The notes beneath the pieces are model-generated. The model was given only the letters and a program-made list of their open reading frames with translations. It was not told the DNA's origin and searched no databases. From Ctena decussata (taxonomy: Eukaryota > Mollusca > Bivalvia > Lucinida > Lucinidae): a stretch of 64,000 nt of DNA. The position numbers and the translations under genes were made by a program. Position 1 is the stretch's first letter; each line of letters starts with the position of its first letter. Positions 1 to 12,400 of the stretch are shown here, in pieces. The stretch covers positions 27,425,899-27,489,898 of the forward strand of contig OZ022512.1 in assembly GCA_963989385.1 (NCBI GenBank). Direction: 5' to 3'.

Positions 1-1
1 T

Positions 2-486
2 ATTGTGGATTACGAGGATGTAAGTTCTGATTCTGCTGACCTGTCAGAACCTTTATCAGGTGCTAACAGTCGTGTTTCTGGGCATGTTGCTCCGCCTAGT
101 ACTAGTAGTGGTAAACGGGCTGAGTCACCTGCCTCTGCCATACGTTCTTATCTAAAAGAAAGAAGCCATAGCCCTTCACCTGTGATACAAGAATCTAGTC
201 CATATAACAGAACTGAACGAAGCTCTCGAAAATCAAAGAAACGTCCGCGAGAGCGATCACCTGTAGAGCAAGTTAAAACAAAATACATAGAACATTCTCC
301 ACCAAGAACTAAACAGTATGTTAATCCCCCACGTGCCTATGCAGCAGAACCTCCAAGAGCGTATGCAGAAGTGTCTAAATACAGTGGGGCATTTAGGAAT
401 CATAGCCCGCCTAGTGCTAAGAAAAGATATAGATCTAGATCACCAACAAGTCCATTTGGTCGGCGGAAAAGCAGGAGCAGAAGCAG
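2..486 (+). CDS. CDK12: CDK12 exon a (cut by window edge): acidic motif and RS-like region
   Basis: The reading frame is open from base 2 and starts [13 protein letters not shown], which resembles the LVEYDDISSDSD segment near the N-terminus of vertebrate CDK12. The true start codon is therefore a short way upstream of the window. The exon then becomes rich in Arg, Ser and Pro with many SP and RS pairs (for example [19 protein letters not shown]), as in splicing-linked CDKs. The donor GTATGG at 487 follows AAGCAG and cuts an AGG codon after two bases, which fits the acceptor at 34127. Reading past the donor hits a stop at 520, which supports the border. Confidence 0.9.
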
Positions 487-3400
487 GTATGGTATATGTA
501 AGGGGTGTAAGGATGACTAACTCATTTTTAAAGGTGCAAGCTGGGCCCCTGAAAAATGAAAATTAGGAGCCTAGCCAAAATTTCAGGGGCCCACATTTAA
601 AATGTAAGACTTTTTGTGATCCCATGACGATAGTCAGGGGGCATTAAGATTCACACCTGTGTGTCCATCCATCCGTCTGCCATGACGATAGTCAGGGGGC
701 ATTAAGATTTGCCCCTGTCTGTCCGTCCATCCGTCTGTGTTCCTCACACTTTAGGGTATAGAGTTTGTGTAATCAGCTCCTACAGTTCTTAATGGATCTT
801 TTTCAAACTTTGCATACTTATTAAGGGTTCTCACTTGAATTTTAAAAGTAGGAGTCCGGGACTCCTCTTTTCCAAAAATAGGAGTCCCATTTGAAATGTA
901 GGAGTCCCATCCTGAAAAATTGGGAGTCCCACAGATTTCCACATAAAATTTAACTCTAAAAGCCTTAAGTTAAAATCCCAGCAGCAGTGTAGTATTTAGC
1001 CACAGTTCAGCACTATTCAGTGATGCCCAGTTTAGTGCAACATTGATTACACTAATTAATATAGTGCACCAGTCATTTGCAACCACGACCCCCATGGGGC
1101 CGGGGATAGCAGGGGCATAGCAGGGCTTAAGTACCATGTTTTTACCTAAGCGGTGTCCCGGCAGTGCCGTGGATATGCTGGGCTTTTGATTCCCGCCAAA
1201 ATTGGGGGGAAACTAGTGGAGTGTTTTTAACGAGATTTACAGTGACACATTGTCAGAATATGGATTTGTAGCTCGCCTGTACGAGTGAATGTACAGGAAG
1301 AGCTATTGAACTCCCCCGGCATTTGCGTTTGCAAAATGTTAAAATTTTACATTAAAGTGTTTTTAGGTGATGGGCAAGGCGCTGTCAAGTGAGCTGTCCT
1401 GTCCCCCTGACAGGTCTTGTTATATTTACATGATCCCCTGGGGGCGGAGACCTTTACCAGGGATTTGACTTTAAAGATGTCCCCACAGTGCAGGGCATAT
1501 ACCAGGGCTTTGCAGAGTGAAAAATCAATATCCCCGCTATTCCCCGGCCCCAGGGGGACCGTGGTTGCAAATGACTGGTGCATAGCTTGTTTTAACCCCC
1601 CCCCCCCCCCCCCCCCGCAACTTCGGTGCACCTAACCCCACCCGCCAACATCAAACACAGAAAACCGTCTAGACATGTACTTTACCTTTCTCAATCTGAG
1701 TTCCTGACTGATTCAGAGAGCCAGATAAGCTTCGTATTTTCGTAAATGCCAGAATACAAATGTCTTTCAAATTTCAGTTGTATCACTTACGGCTGTCATT
1801 TCTCAGCTTACGCACGCGGTTTTGTTTTGTTCCGTATTTTCGAATATCGCTCCGGGCGACTGGACCATGTCTGTTGATAATTATCAGCTCAAATCTGCAT
1901 TAACTCTTCAAAAACACTTCCTAATCCAGTCAAACTATTTCATTTCTTCAGAAGCTCACTTTCTCACCCATTTTAAATGTTTGTCTAGTAATATGCAAGC
2001 GTTCCGATGATCAGCGTAATCCTCAGACGCACTTCTTTACTACAATACGGCTGTGTGGCGGCCGTAAAAAGCCTCCCCGTACATCATCCATAGTGCAGAG
2101 GATATATTCTGAGAAATCTGAAATTTGAGATCGATTTAGAATGTCTTTCTAGATCATCGTCTTTTATATTATTTGGATCCTTTTTGATACTAATCAGTCT
2201 TTGAATCGACTGCCCAATTAAAATTAAGAAATTACAGTATGCTTTCTGTCAGGTCACTGATGAGGCTTTATTCGCCGAAACTACGTAGTCTGGCCCATGT
2301 TCCTTCTGATGAATCTATTCTCTGCTCTTGAAGGAACTATTTCAGATTTTTTCTTTCAAATACAAGAACAACAACAGTAAATCCAAGCAGACTAAGGTAG
2401 TCCTATTCAGGGCCTGACAAATCAAATTTTGATCTACTTGTCCGGTAGACAGCTTCTGCCCCAAAAAGCTGAAATACATGGGTTTTCCCTATATAATTCA
2501 GGCAAAGTCTCCTGCCAGCCGGCTATTGAAATGCTAATAAAATAGATAAAGGGACATCACATTTCACAGTATTCTTGGGTATATCTAAAGGCGACGGCTA
2601 CTGACAACCGGTTGTCAGTAGCCTCACAGGCTAGAGACAACCGGTTGTCAGTAGCCTCACAGGCTAGAGACAACCGGTTGTCACTAGCCTGTGAGGCTAG
2701 TGACAACCAGCTAATAATTTAATATGCATTTTAAAAGACAGGAAGTATTGGTTCATTGTAAAAACATCACAAGTAATTCTCAATAGGTTTATACTTTAAA
2801 TCAAGCTACATATGAATCACAACAACAAAATATCTGCAAATAAAAAAGCAAAAATATGGAGAAGAGATACCTTCTAAAAATAGATTTTCCAAGGGAAGTA
2901 ACTCAAATCATACTTTGTAAGGGAACTAACTCAAAATACCACTTACAAATTTTCTCTGAATGTTTATGTGCTAATTCTGTTTGCACAATTGCCTCCATGA
3001 TCATAGTAGTTATACTTGAATTCATATTATAAATTTGTAGTTTATTTTTCCTAGTGGATAGAATCAGTAAATAAACAAATTTGCTTGACTGAACAGCAAG
3101 AATATAACTATAGGGAAGATCATGTAATGGTAACTGGAAAATTTATGTAAAACCTTTTTTCCATCAAGGTAAATGTATAATTTGTGTGCATGTGATGCAT
3201 TAATTCTTGTAGCTATTTGTATGAATAACCCAATGACTTCCAGACAATAAAAAAAAACAAAAACACAGAAATGTACATCTGATTTTTTTCATAGTTTCTT
3301 GCTTTCTATAGATCTTCTATGAATTTTACAACTGTTTACACTTTCTAGTCAGTGGTGGTAGGGTTTATTCACTTAATAAGGGATGTCACACCTGTAAGAT

Positions 3401-6400
3401 TTAGCATACTATGCATGTGCAATCAGTGCACTGTTCAAAGTCTTTCACCTGGCTAGTTTTGCGTAAATACATGCTTAGAAGTCATCCCTATCTTTAATAC
3501 TAAATAAACGAAGTAACGCATAAACTGCAAAATTGGTGGCATTTACAAGCGTAATTTCTATACGGGTTCTTTCGCATATTGCTATCATTGATAATTTTGG
3601 TTAGCGTGTGTTTTAGTTTCACGTAGATTTAAAGAATTTGGGAATTAAATTCGTCTTTCATTTTAAATTCTCCCAAGTATTTTTCTAGAAACTTCGCCTA
3701 TTGGTCGATTTTTTTTTTGTCAACAATGGGTGCGTTCGAGTGAAATTATCGTGTACTCGAATACACGTTTTAAATTAATCCGTTCGTTTCGGTTCTGCGT
3801 CGTTATATCGGCGCGCTGCTTAGCAAGTCTAAATTTAGCAGGTTCTAATGCAAAAATCTGACCCATGAACGTACGTCATTCCCCATAAATAACGATTTAT
3901 TTTTGTATTTTTGCTCATATGTCTAAACGGATGAAGAACTAAATGGTCATAGTCCCGACGGCCCTGGCTCAAAACGACCCATTTTCTTCCAGAACGATAG
4001 TCAATACGAGTAGCCAATCGAACTTGCCCATTGAAGAATAAAGCTCAACGCACATGGTCTTTCGAAAAGTTGGACGGACACACGGCGCCAAGTGTGTGCG
4101 GCTATGGTTACGTACCGCTGAGCCACTTGGGGAACGTCGTTAGGAGAATTCAAACTGAACTGAACTTTCGAAAAGACAAAAATTAAAAATGTTAACACAC
4201 ATGCGCCAGGTAAGAAAGGGCATTTTTTCCAGCGAAGCAGACAAATCAATTTCAATGATTCAACGAAGCTAAATAAGCCTTTAGTCTTCAGAGGGCTTGA
4301 ATATTTTCCCCCAAAACGTTCCAGGACCCAATTTTTCCAGAAAAAAAATACCCAGGACAGGTCACATAACCAAGATGGCAAACATTTATTATGGTAAAAA
4401 ATTTCAAAAATCTTCTCCCCCAGAGCCACGCCTGGCCGCGTAGCACAATCGGTAGGACACCTGACTCATAAGTCAGAGGTCCTGGGTTCGAAACCCGGTC
4501 TGGCCACATACTTTCGTTTCTCCTTCCGCTGATTCAAGAAGGGCAGTTGTCAGTTAATGGCGAAAGTATGTGCACTTAGTACTGGTTAACCGCTTAGGAG
4601 GTCTAAGCCTGCCCAGGAATAGTTTGGTTAGGTTAACTGACCGTCCCGACATGACCTTAGCTGTTTACCGTGGTAAGCATCAAATCAACCAATTCTCCAC
4701 CAGAACCACAAATCCTATGATCTTGAATCTTAGCATGTCGCATCAAGGACTCAAAAGCTCAACAAAATATGATGACCCTGGGATGACCTTGATCTGTTTT
4801 ACGGCAAGGTCAACTTTTGAGTCACTTAGTTTTTTCTATAGGAAAAAGTGAAAGAAGTTGATTTTTTTTTAGAAACAATGCAGTCTGCTACCTGAAAGTT
4901 TGTAGATGCAGACAACTAATTAGGTAAATGAAGCTTTAGTGAGTATTCATGGTAAAGGTCATATCTTCACCTGGGCCTAAGGCCATTTACATTGAAAAAT
5001 TAAAACTCGCCTTTTTTATATAAACTTGACCATCATGAAATATTTCCGCGCTTGCGCGGGCTCTTTTCTAGTGTTTCTTAAAATAAAAGCATCGAAAAGG
5101 TCAAATTTTAGACTTCCGCTGATTCGAATGCTTAGACTCTGCTGTTGAAATATTTGAACTTGTCTCTTAACAAAAACTAAAAACTTGCAGAAACTGGACC
5201 TAAAAACTAAAGATTTGGGGAAACTGCTATTTAGAAAGCCTTGAATAAACGGCATAAGGCAAAACAAGGTCTTGTGCAACAGGTTTGAAACAAGGTTGGC
5301 AAAAAGGCGGGAAATACTCATATTTCCCAGGACGGCGGGAAATACTGGTAATTCCTGGGAAATACTGGTAATTCCCGGGAATTACTGGGAAATTGGTCCC
5401 TCCCCATCTGGAAAGTTTAAATATATTTTATAACAGCCATACAACTATATAATGCAAAGCAAAAACTAATCTAACAACCCTTTATTTAACCATCAAACAA
5501 AGGTACAGAAAAAATATTGTTTAGATCTGCATACGCAATCAAACTATTTTCTTATATGAACTGTCCAAAGATGAGTCTGCATGTGCAGTTGTCTCTGTCT
5601 AGGGATAAGTTGTTATAACACACTTAGATTAAAGGTACCTAATGTGCAGTAATTGTCACCTGTCTGTTGAATCAAAACAATCAATTATTTTTCACACCTT
5701 CAGCAGTGTTTGGTCATTACTTACAATAGGAAGCATAGTTGATCATTAAGATAGCTATTCTCTTTAGAAGCCTTTGAGGGGAAAAAGATATTACAGGACT
5801 TCATCAGGTAACCATCAGACCACAATGTCCACACATCATTGTTTTAATTAATCTGGTGACAACTCAGAGATACATGCAAGAAACTGGAGTATGATACAGT
5901 GTCACACTTCTTTCTTGTGAAATAGTTGTGAATCTATGCCCAGCTTTGAAGACTTTCAACAGGTTCTTTCGTATTTTGGTACAATCAAACTTAAGAACAG
6001 ATTATACCAGCCTGCAGAAAGCTATGGTCTTTAGTAGTGATAAACCAGGAAAAAAGGTTTATGTAAAACTGCAGCCCACTTTAGTATATACCTCAGTGTG
6101 AGAACTAAATGATAAAAAGATCTTGTGTTTAGAAATACAGTGTTGAAGGGATTATAGTTGTTGTTTTTATATTTATATAAGAATTTTACAGGCAGTTTTC
6201 TTTGAAATGATAGCCTTTGAAACAACCAAGAGTCATCCGCTGTGTCCTCGGGCATGGACCAGTATTGGAATTTATAACCTTATTTGCATGATATGTATAT
6301 AACTGTGTCCCCTGGCATGGACCAGTCCTGGAATATATAACCTTATTTGCATGATGTGTATATAAATGGTAAGTATCTTCTATTAACTTAAATTTAAAGA

Positions 6401-9400
6401 AATATTTAAGAATATTTAAGGAAAAAACAGCACTAAAATTTCATATTTACCAGTATTTCCCACTTTGGCAAAATCTGGAGTATTTCCCAGGACGGGAATT
6501 ACCGGTAATTACCGCTGGAAATTCCCGCCACCGGTATTTCCCGGCCAACCTTGGTTTGAAACTATAAGAACTTGTTGACCGGTTTTCACCAAGACAGTTT
6601 TAGGCTATCCAGATGTACCTCTCGGCATAGACTTAATATGACATCTTTCCCTCTTCATTTTATTCATTTTTCTGTATATCCTGTACAAGCATATACTTGG
6701 ATTTTCACTCCAGAGATATAATACAAACAAAGGTGCGAATTTGGTCTAACAAGCGCTTAAATGTTCTAAAATGGTCTTCAAAAGTTGTACCACCTCACTA
6801 AATATTGGGGCAGTAATGTCTGAGCAAACACTGTAGACCAAGGTCAGACTGTTCAGAGACTGCAGTAGTATTTTCCATTCTGTCAGCACTTTTGTGTCAA
6901 ATTAATAATTGTCAGTTAAATCAGTGAAAGTCAAATCAGCTTAGTTTCGGTTTACAATCGCATCTGCTGCAAGAGATAGCTTTAATATGTTAAATTAAAG
7001 CTGTCATGGTAAGGTGTTATATCAGTAAGCAGTCAGCTGTAGCAGAAAAGGCTTAAATTGTGCTAAAATGGGCAGTCAACCTTAGCGAAAAGTGGACTTG
7101 GCCATTATGGTTCAGACCTGTTCTTAAAATTTGTATAAGACCTATACAATCAACTTAAAACTTGATCAGAGTGGAAACAAATATCATGATATAATAGTAA
7201 TACCATGAAACTAATATTCTAAAAATATCTTGAGTTTTATTATTTGAAAACAATAGGATTTATAGTAACTGGTTGTCACTAGCCTGTGAGGCTAGTGACA
7301 ACTGGTTGTCAGCAGCCTGTGAGGCTAGTGACAACCGGTTGTCAATAGCCACTTCCATATCTAAATATATCTTTTAAAGTTGATGTGACATCAATAGTAT
7401 AATTACATTAACATAATATATGCAAACAAATAAGCAAAAAATATAAATAAGCCGACATTCTAAAAATAGAATTTACAAGGGAAGTAACTCAAATTATACT
7501 TTGCAAGGGAACTAACTCAAACTACTACTTAACAATTTTCACTGAAATTTTATATGCTTATTCTGCTTGCATAATTGCCTTTATGATAATGGTAGTTTCA
7601 TATTGAAACTGTTACATATTTTGCCTGGTAGAAAGAATTAGTTGATAAATTTGCCTGACTGAACTGCAAAAATGCAACTATAGGGAACAGCTTGTGAGAA
7701 AGCTAGTAAATTTGTGTAAAACTTAGTGCATATTGAAACTTTAAGATCAAAGGGGGCTTTTCAAACCTATCTGTATACAAGACAAAATTCATAAAAAAGA
7801 AAATTAAGCAGTATAATGATAAACAAATGATAATGTAGGAGGGTCTCCTGCTAATTTCAAGATTGTTAATGTCAAAACAAAAATGGATTAATGTTCCAAT
7901 TTTACATACTGAAAGCCAGACCAACCAAAATGAAAATTTAAGTTAATAAAATGTTCAATAAGTTAACTAAATGTTAAATACAATAAAATATAGCTATTCA
8001 TCATAATGCCATGAAAAAAGGTATTTTCTCATCAGTATTCCAGTAGCCGGCTGGCAGGAGACTTTTAGGTCTAGTGCCAGCCGGCTGGCAGGAGACCAAA
8101 AAGTCTCCTGCCAGCCGGCTGGCAGGAGACACTTCCTATAATTTATACATTTTTCTGGGCAAGTAAGAACAAATTTTACTTGCCCAGCAAAACTTTTAAC
8201 TTGTCCCGGGCAGCAGGACAATGGATTTGTCAGGCCCTGGTCCTATTACTTCAAAGTAGCAGCGAATTAAAAAATCACTTTATTTATATGAAAACACCGA
8301 TTCTTTTAAGCATTAACACATATTTCTAAGTCACTTCAATTATTAATAATAAAAAATGAGTTTGTTGGTGCTTTTAGCGGTTTGGGGTGATTCGAGGGAC
8401 CCCTATACCAGTGTAAGCCAGCGGCGTACTTCGCAGGCTAATTAGAACGAATCGAGTACACCTGAAAAACGAAAGTAAAGACGTTGGCCAGAAATAAAAA
8501 AAACTTTGTTTGATTATTTCACGCCGTAAAAGCGATTGTCGGCGGCGCAGATCTGCTTGCCCATCATACTTGATTGGTGATAAGGTGACTGGTAGATGTG
8601 AATAAAATGCCAACCAGAATGCAAACAGCTTCTGCCAATCTGAAAGGGTTCAATGGTTCCCTCAAAATACAGTAAAGATACAGTAAAGAACCCTAAAAGA
8701 CGATCGACTGGCATTCTGTTTGGTCAAGTAGTGTTTGCAGAAAATGTTTGGCATTCTGGTTGGCATTCTCTTTACATCTACCCGTCACGTTGTTAGGAAA
8801 ACAACTATAAAACTTTAGGATAACTGTCCAAAGTTGCTTTTTTGCAGGATTGTAGTTTAAATGGTTTTCTGTAAGGTGCACTTGATAATATTTACATGTT
8901 CACTGAGTAATTGTCTAGTCAGAATAAGATAAACAAACTGGTGTTTCAACTTCAGTTATTTTGTTTTTTGTATTCTTGCACAAGTCAAGGAACTGAGTGA
9001 TTTTCTAATTAGAAAGATAACAAACTGGTTCTCTGGTTTCCTTGCTATCTGTACATGTGTACTTCCTGTTGTCCAGAGTTTTAAGCAAGAACCCTGGCGT
9101 GACAAGAAGAAGTAGACTGACATTTTGGGAGACCAGTTGTGCGTTAAAAAGATACTGAACAACCACTGAATCTCAGGAGTACCGATACTGAAAGACTCAT
9201 CAGGTTACTGAACAGGTTAAAATTCTGTTTGGTAAATACTGAAACCACTGTAAAAATTATCTGGAGCTCTGCTGATTGGTAAAGTCAAATCGAGTTAAAT
9301 TTACACCTGAATGCTTATCTGTCGCTTAATCTGCCGTATATCCCCGCAGATATACGTCAATTAACGTTCCTGAACTGTCCGTGTAGAGCTCGCGGATTTC

Positions 9401-12400
9401 CCAAAGCGTTATTTATAGATCTGCACTGGTACTCGTTCTGCATATCGTGCGCGAGATATGGCGGGAAACAGACTAAAAACGACGGGGAAATAATTTTAAA
9501 GTGCACGAATCGAAGATCTCGGAAGCCAACGGTTTCCGAGAACTGCTCCGATTGGCCTTGCTAAGATATAATAACGTTATCTCTGATGATCGTATCAATG
9601 AACCTGAAGTTACCAATTGCATTTTCCAAGTAAAAAATTGCGTTCATACACAGGTGTAACGCTAATCAAGCACAGCGCACGTGCCTAATACGAAGAGTCA
9701 GAAAATAGAAAAAGTGCCCCTAGAAACGCTCAGAACTTCGGCAGGCAACCTGAAATTATTTTTTTCGCGTGGAAAGTTCCGGGATCCTCTTACTGAGACC
9801 GTAGTTGACTCACATGGGCTCTCATCTTGCTGGCGTGCGTAGATCTAATAATTTTATTTTTCTGGCAAAGCCACCTTCAGACAAGCTGTCAATTAGTGCG
9901 TGTCCCATGTCGTACTACTGGTCAATCATGCGAGGCGGTTGATCAAAGAAGAAACAGTGTTGACCCAGTTTGTTTATTGATTTTTATTAAACCCGGAAAG
10001 GTTCGGTTATTAGCGATTAAGAAAGTGTGAAATACTGACACGTGCCCTGCTACTGGTGATTAACGACGATAACGACATACAGTAGTGGGGATTAATGAGG
10101 TGTGAAATTCCAGGTTAATGACAGGCAGCATTTGCGATGATTTATTGTGTATCGGTACGGCCAAGGTATGGCCAACGCATGGCGGCCAACGCATGGCTAC
10201 TTCACAACTTGTAAAAACTGACATTTTAGGAGATTTTAAAGGAGTACTGTCGGAAAAATAACGCGTCCGCGGGAATCCTCGGAAGGCAAACGTTGGCGTC
10301 TGGATCGGATTTTCAGGGACGCCAAATTTGGCGTCCCCGGGAACCCTGTTATTGTGGACATATTAAAGATGTGCATGTGGTTTTTAATGGAGCTAGAATT
10401 AATTTTGACAGAATTGCGGTCTATTGAACTTAGTCATTTGAGGCAGTCTTTTGCACTGTAGGGTATGGAGTTTGAGTAATCAACTCCTTCCACAGTTTTC
10501 AATGGATCTTTTTAACTTTGCGTACATGTTTTGGATATATTGAAGATGTGTATGTGGGTTTTTGATGGAGTTAGAATTAATTTTGACAGAATTACGGCCT
10601 TTTGAACTTAGTCATTTTAGGCATTAGTTTTTGCATTGTGTGGTATGGATTTTGTGTAATCAACTTCTCCCTCGGTTTTCAGTGGATCTTTTAAAAAATA
10701 CTAAACTTTGCATACATGTTGTGGATATATTGAAGGTGTGCATGTGGGGTTTTGATGGAGTTAGGATTAATTTTGACAAAATTACTGCCTATTGAACTTA
10801 GTCAGTTTAGGAGGTTTTTTGCATTGTAGGATATGGAGTTTGTGTAAGGTAAAAAAAAATGGCCTTTTTCTGGAAACGTCACCGAAAAAAATAGGGTCGG
10901 TAGGTCGGAATTTTTTTTTTTTTTTTAGAGAATTTTTTTAAACCTTCTCCAAACATTTTGCGCTAGATGCTAATAGGTTTTTGCATGTAATTTGTTAAGT
11001 CTTTTCAGCTGTTGAACTAGCCTAGAGGTTTGATGCCTGCAGAAACCCAGAGGACCTCATGGAAGATTAAAATATAGGATGTAAATTGCCAGCAACGACG
11101 ACGCCATCTTGATGGAAGCAGGGCTTCCACTAACTTTCAAAATTTGGAAGTCCAGACTTCCAGGGTTTCAGATTTGGACGTATTGAGAGAATTTTTTGGA
11201 AGTCTGAAGTTTTTAGGAATGACTTATGCGTGGTTATCTTAAGCCCCCCCCCCCCCCCCCTCCCCTCTCGCCACCACTTTCTCTCTCTCTCTCTCTCCCA
11301 TTGTGAAATTTTTTGTTCTACGAAGGGAAGCCTGAGCATTTGCGCAGTCTAATCAGAGTCATTCCTGCAATACGTAAGACCTGAGCATTCTAAAAACGGG
11401 GGATTTGCCCAAGTTACGATTGTTGCACTGTCTGTTACTGCATAATATTCCCTTTCATTGCCGCCGAATGGGCCGCGTCGGAAATAGGTGACTTACGAAA
11501 CATGTGAAGAGCGTATATTGACACGCTTCCACCGAAGAACTCGGTTGTCTTTAGGTCGATGTTCATTATTATTCATGTTAGATGCGAACAAGAAAGACCG
11601 GTCTGACTACTTAGTTGCGCTGGCTGATACGATTGTTAGGTATCAGTGTGTGTACTGAGGTACCTTTAGCCGCCTCACAGTTAAAATGACACTGTGCACG
11701 GCACGCGTATACTCACAGCGGCGTCTTTGATATTAACATCAAAGCAAAACGTGCTTGACCCCTAATCAAGCAGGTAATTGCATATCAACACTACCGTTAG
11801 TATTGTACCGAATGTATAATCGCGTAGACCCTGATCAGAATGCGCTATTTTTGTGCACTGTTCGGCATTATTTTCGCACTGGGTTGCATGACGATATGAC
11901 GATACAACTAGGAAATCGGTGAAATGGACGTTTCAATATTCGTATTTTAAAAGTACCATTAATTAAAACAATGTAAATTATACCAGAGCGTGGACCATAA
12001 CGCGCGGAAATAGCGACTATTTTAACAGTGTATCTTCGCTTTTCGTGGAAGAGGTTCGTATTCCTAAAAACTCCATTGACGACAGTAAGGATCATGACAA
12101 GATCTTCCGTTGTTTGGGCAAACGTCAATATGAACAGTGTCTATTCTAGAAACTAAAAATGAGGGGGGATTTTCCCCCCTCCATCTCAAAAATAGGGGGG
12201 ATTTTCAAAAAATAGGGGGGACAATTTTCGAACAGACAGAAAACACTTAGCTCATAAAACAGACATTTACACATTTATTCCTGTCTAAGACTATACAGTA
12301 ATCTGAACTGACTTTAGACATTAGACATTTATTCCTGTCCAAGACTATACAGTAATATCTTAACTGACTTTTTTCACCCAGTTTGAGATAGATTTTTCTG

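Larger units (their letters stand above)
2408..8239. mobile_element. hAT-type element II, 5.8 kb, perfect 16-bp TIRs and 8-bp duplication
   Basis: GTCCTATT at 2400-2407 is repeated at 8240-8247. The ends are CAGGGCCTGACAAATC (2408-2423) and its exact reverse complement (8224-8239). CAGGG termini with an 8-bp duplication are the hallmark of hAT elements. No transposase frame survives. Inside are CCGG-centred palindrome clusters near both ends, an A-family fragment with a SINE, and a MULE-like element. Confidence 0.88.
823..10348. mobile_element. hAT-like insertion I, 9.5 kb, 5-bp target duplication TTATT
   Basis: TTATT at 818-822 and 10349-10353 flanks ends AAGGGTTCTC and (reverse complement) CAGGGTTCCC. 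The F unit reads CATAC before the gap and GTGGACATATT after it, with the five duplicated bases exactly filling the place of ATGTT or ATATT in intact units, so the join is well supported. No transposase is recognisable. Its length comes largely from later insertions (1065-1582, 2408-8239). Confidence 0.65.

Noticed and set aside
4430..4506. tRNA gene with CAT anticodon (also at 13385, 40133 and 52190)
   Set aside because: The anticodon arm is off register, the same 190-bp body follows every copy, and target duplications flank three of the four. These are SINEs.
11119..11334. Small hAT-like element with CAGGGCTTCC and GGAAGCCTG ends
   Set aside because: The right end lacks one G and no target duplication matches, so it is not listed.
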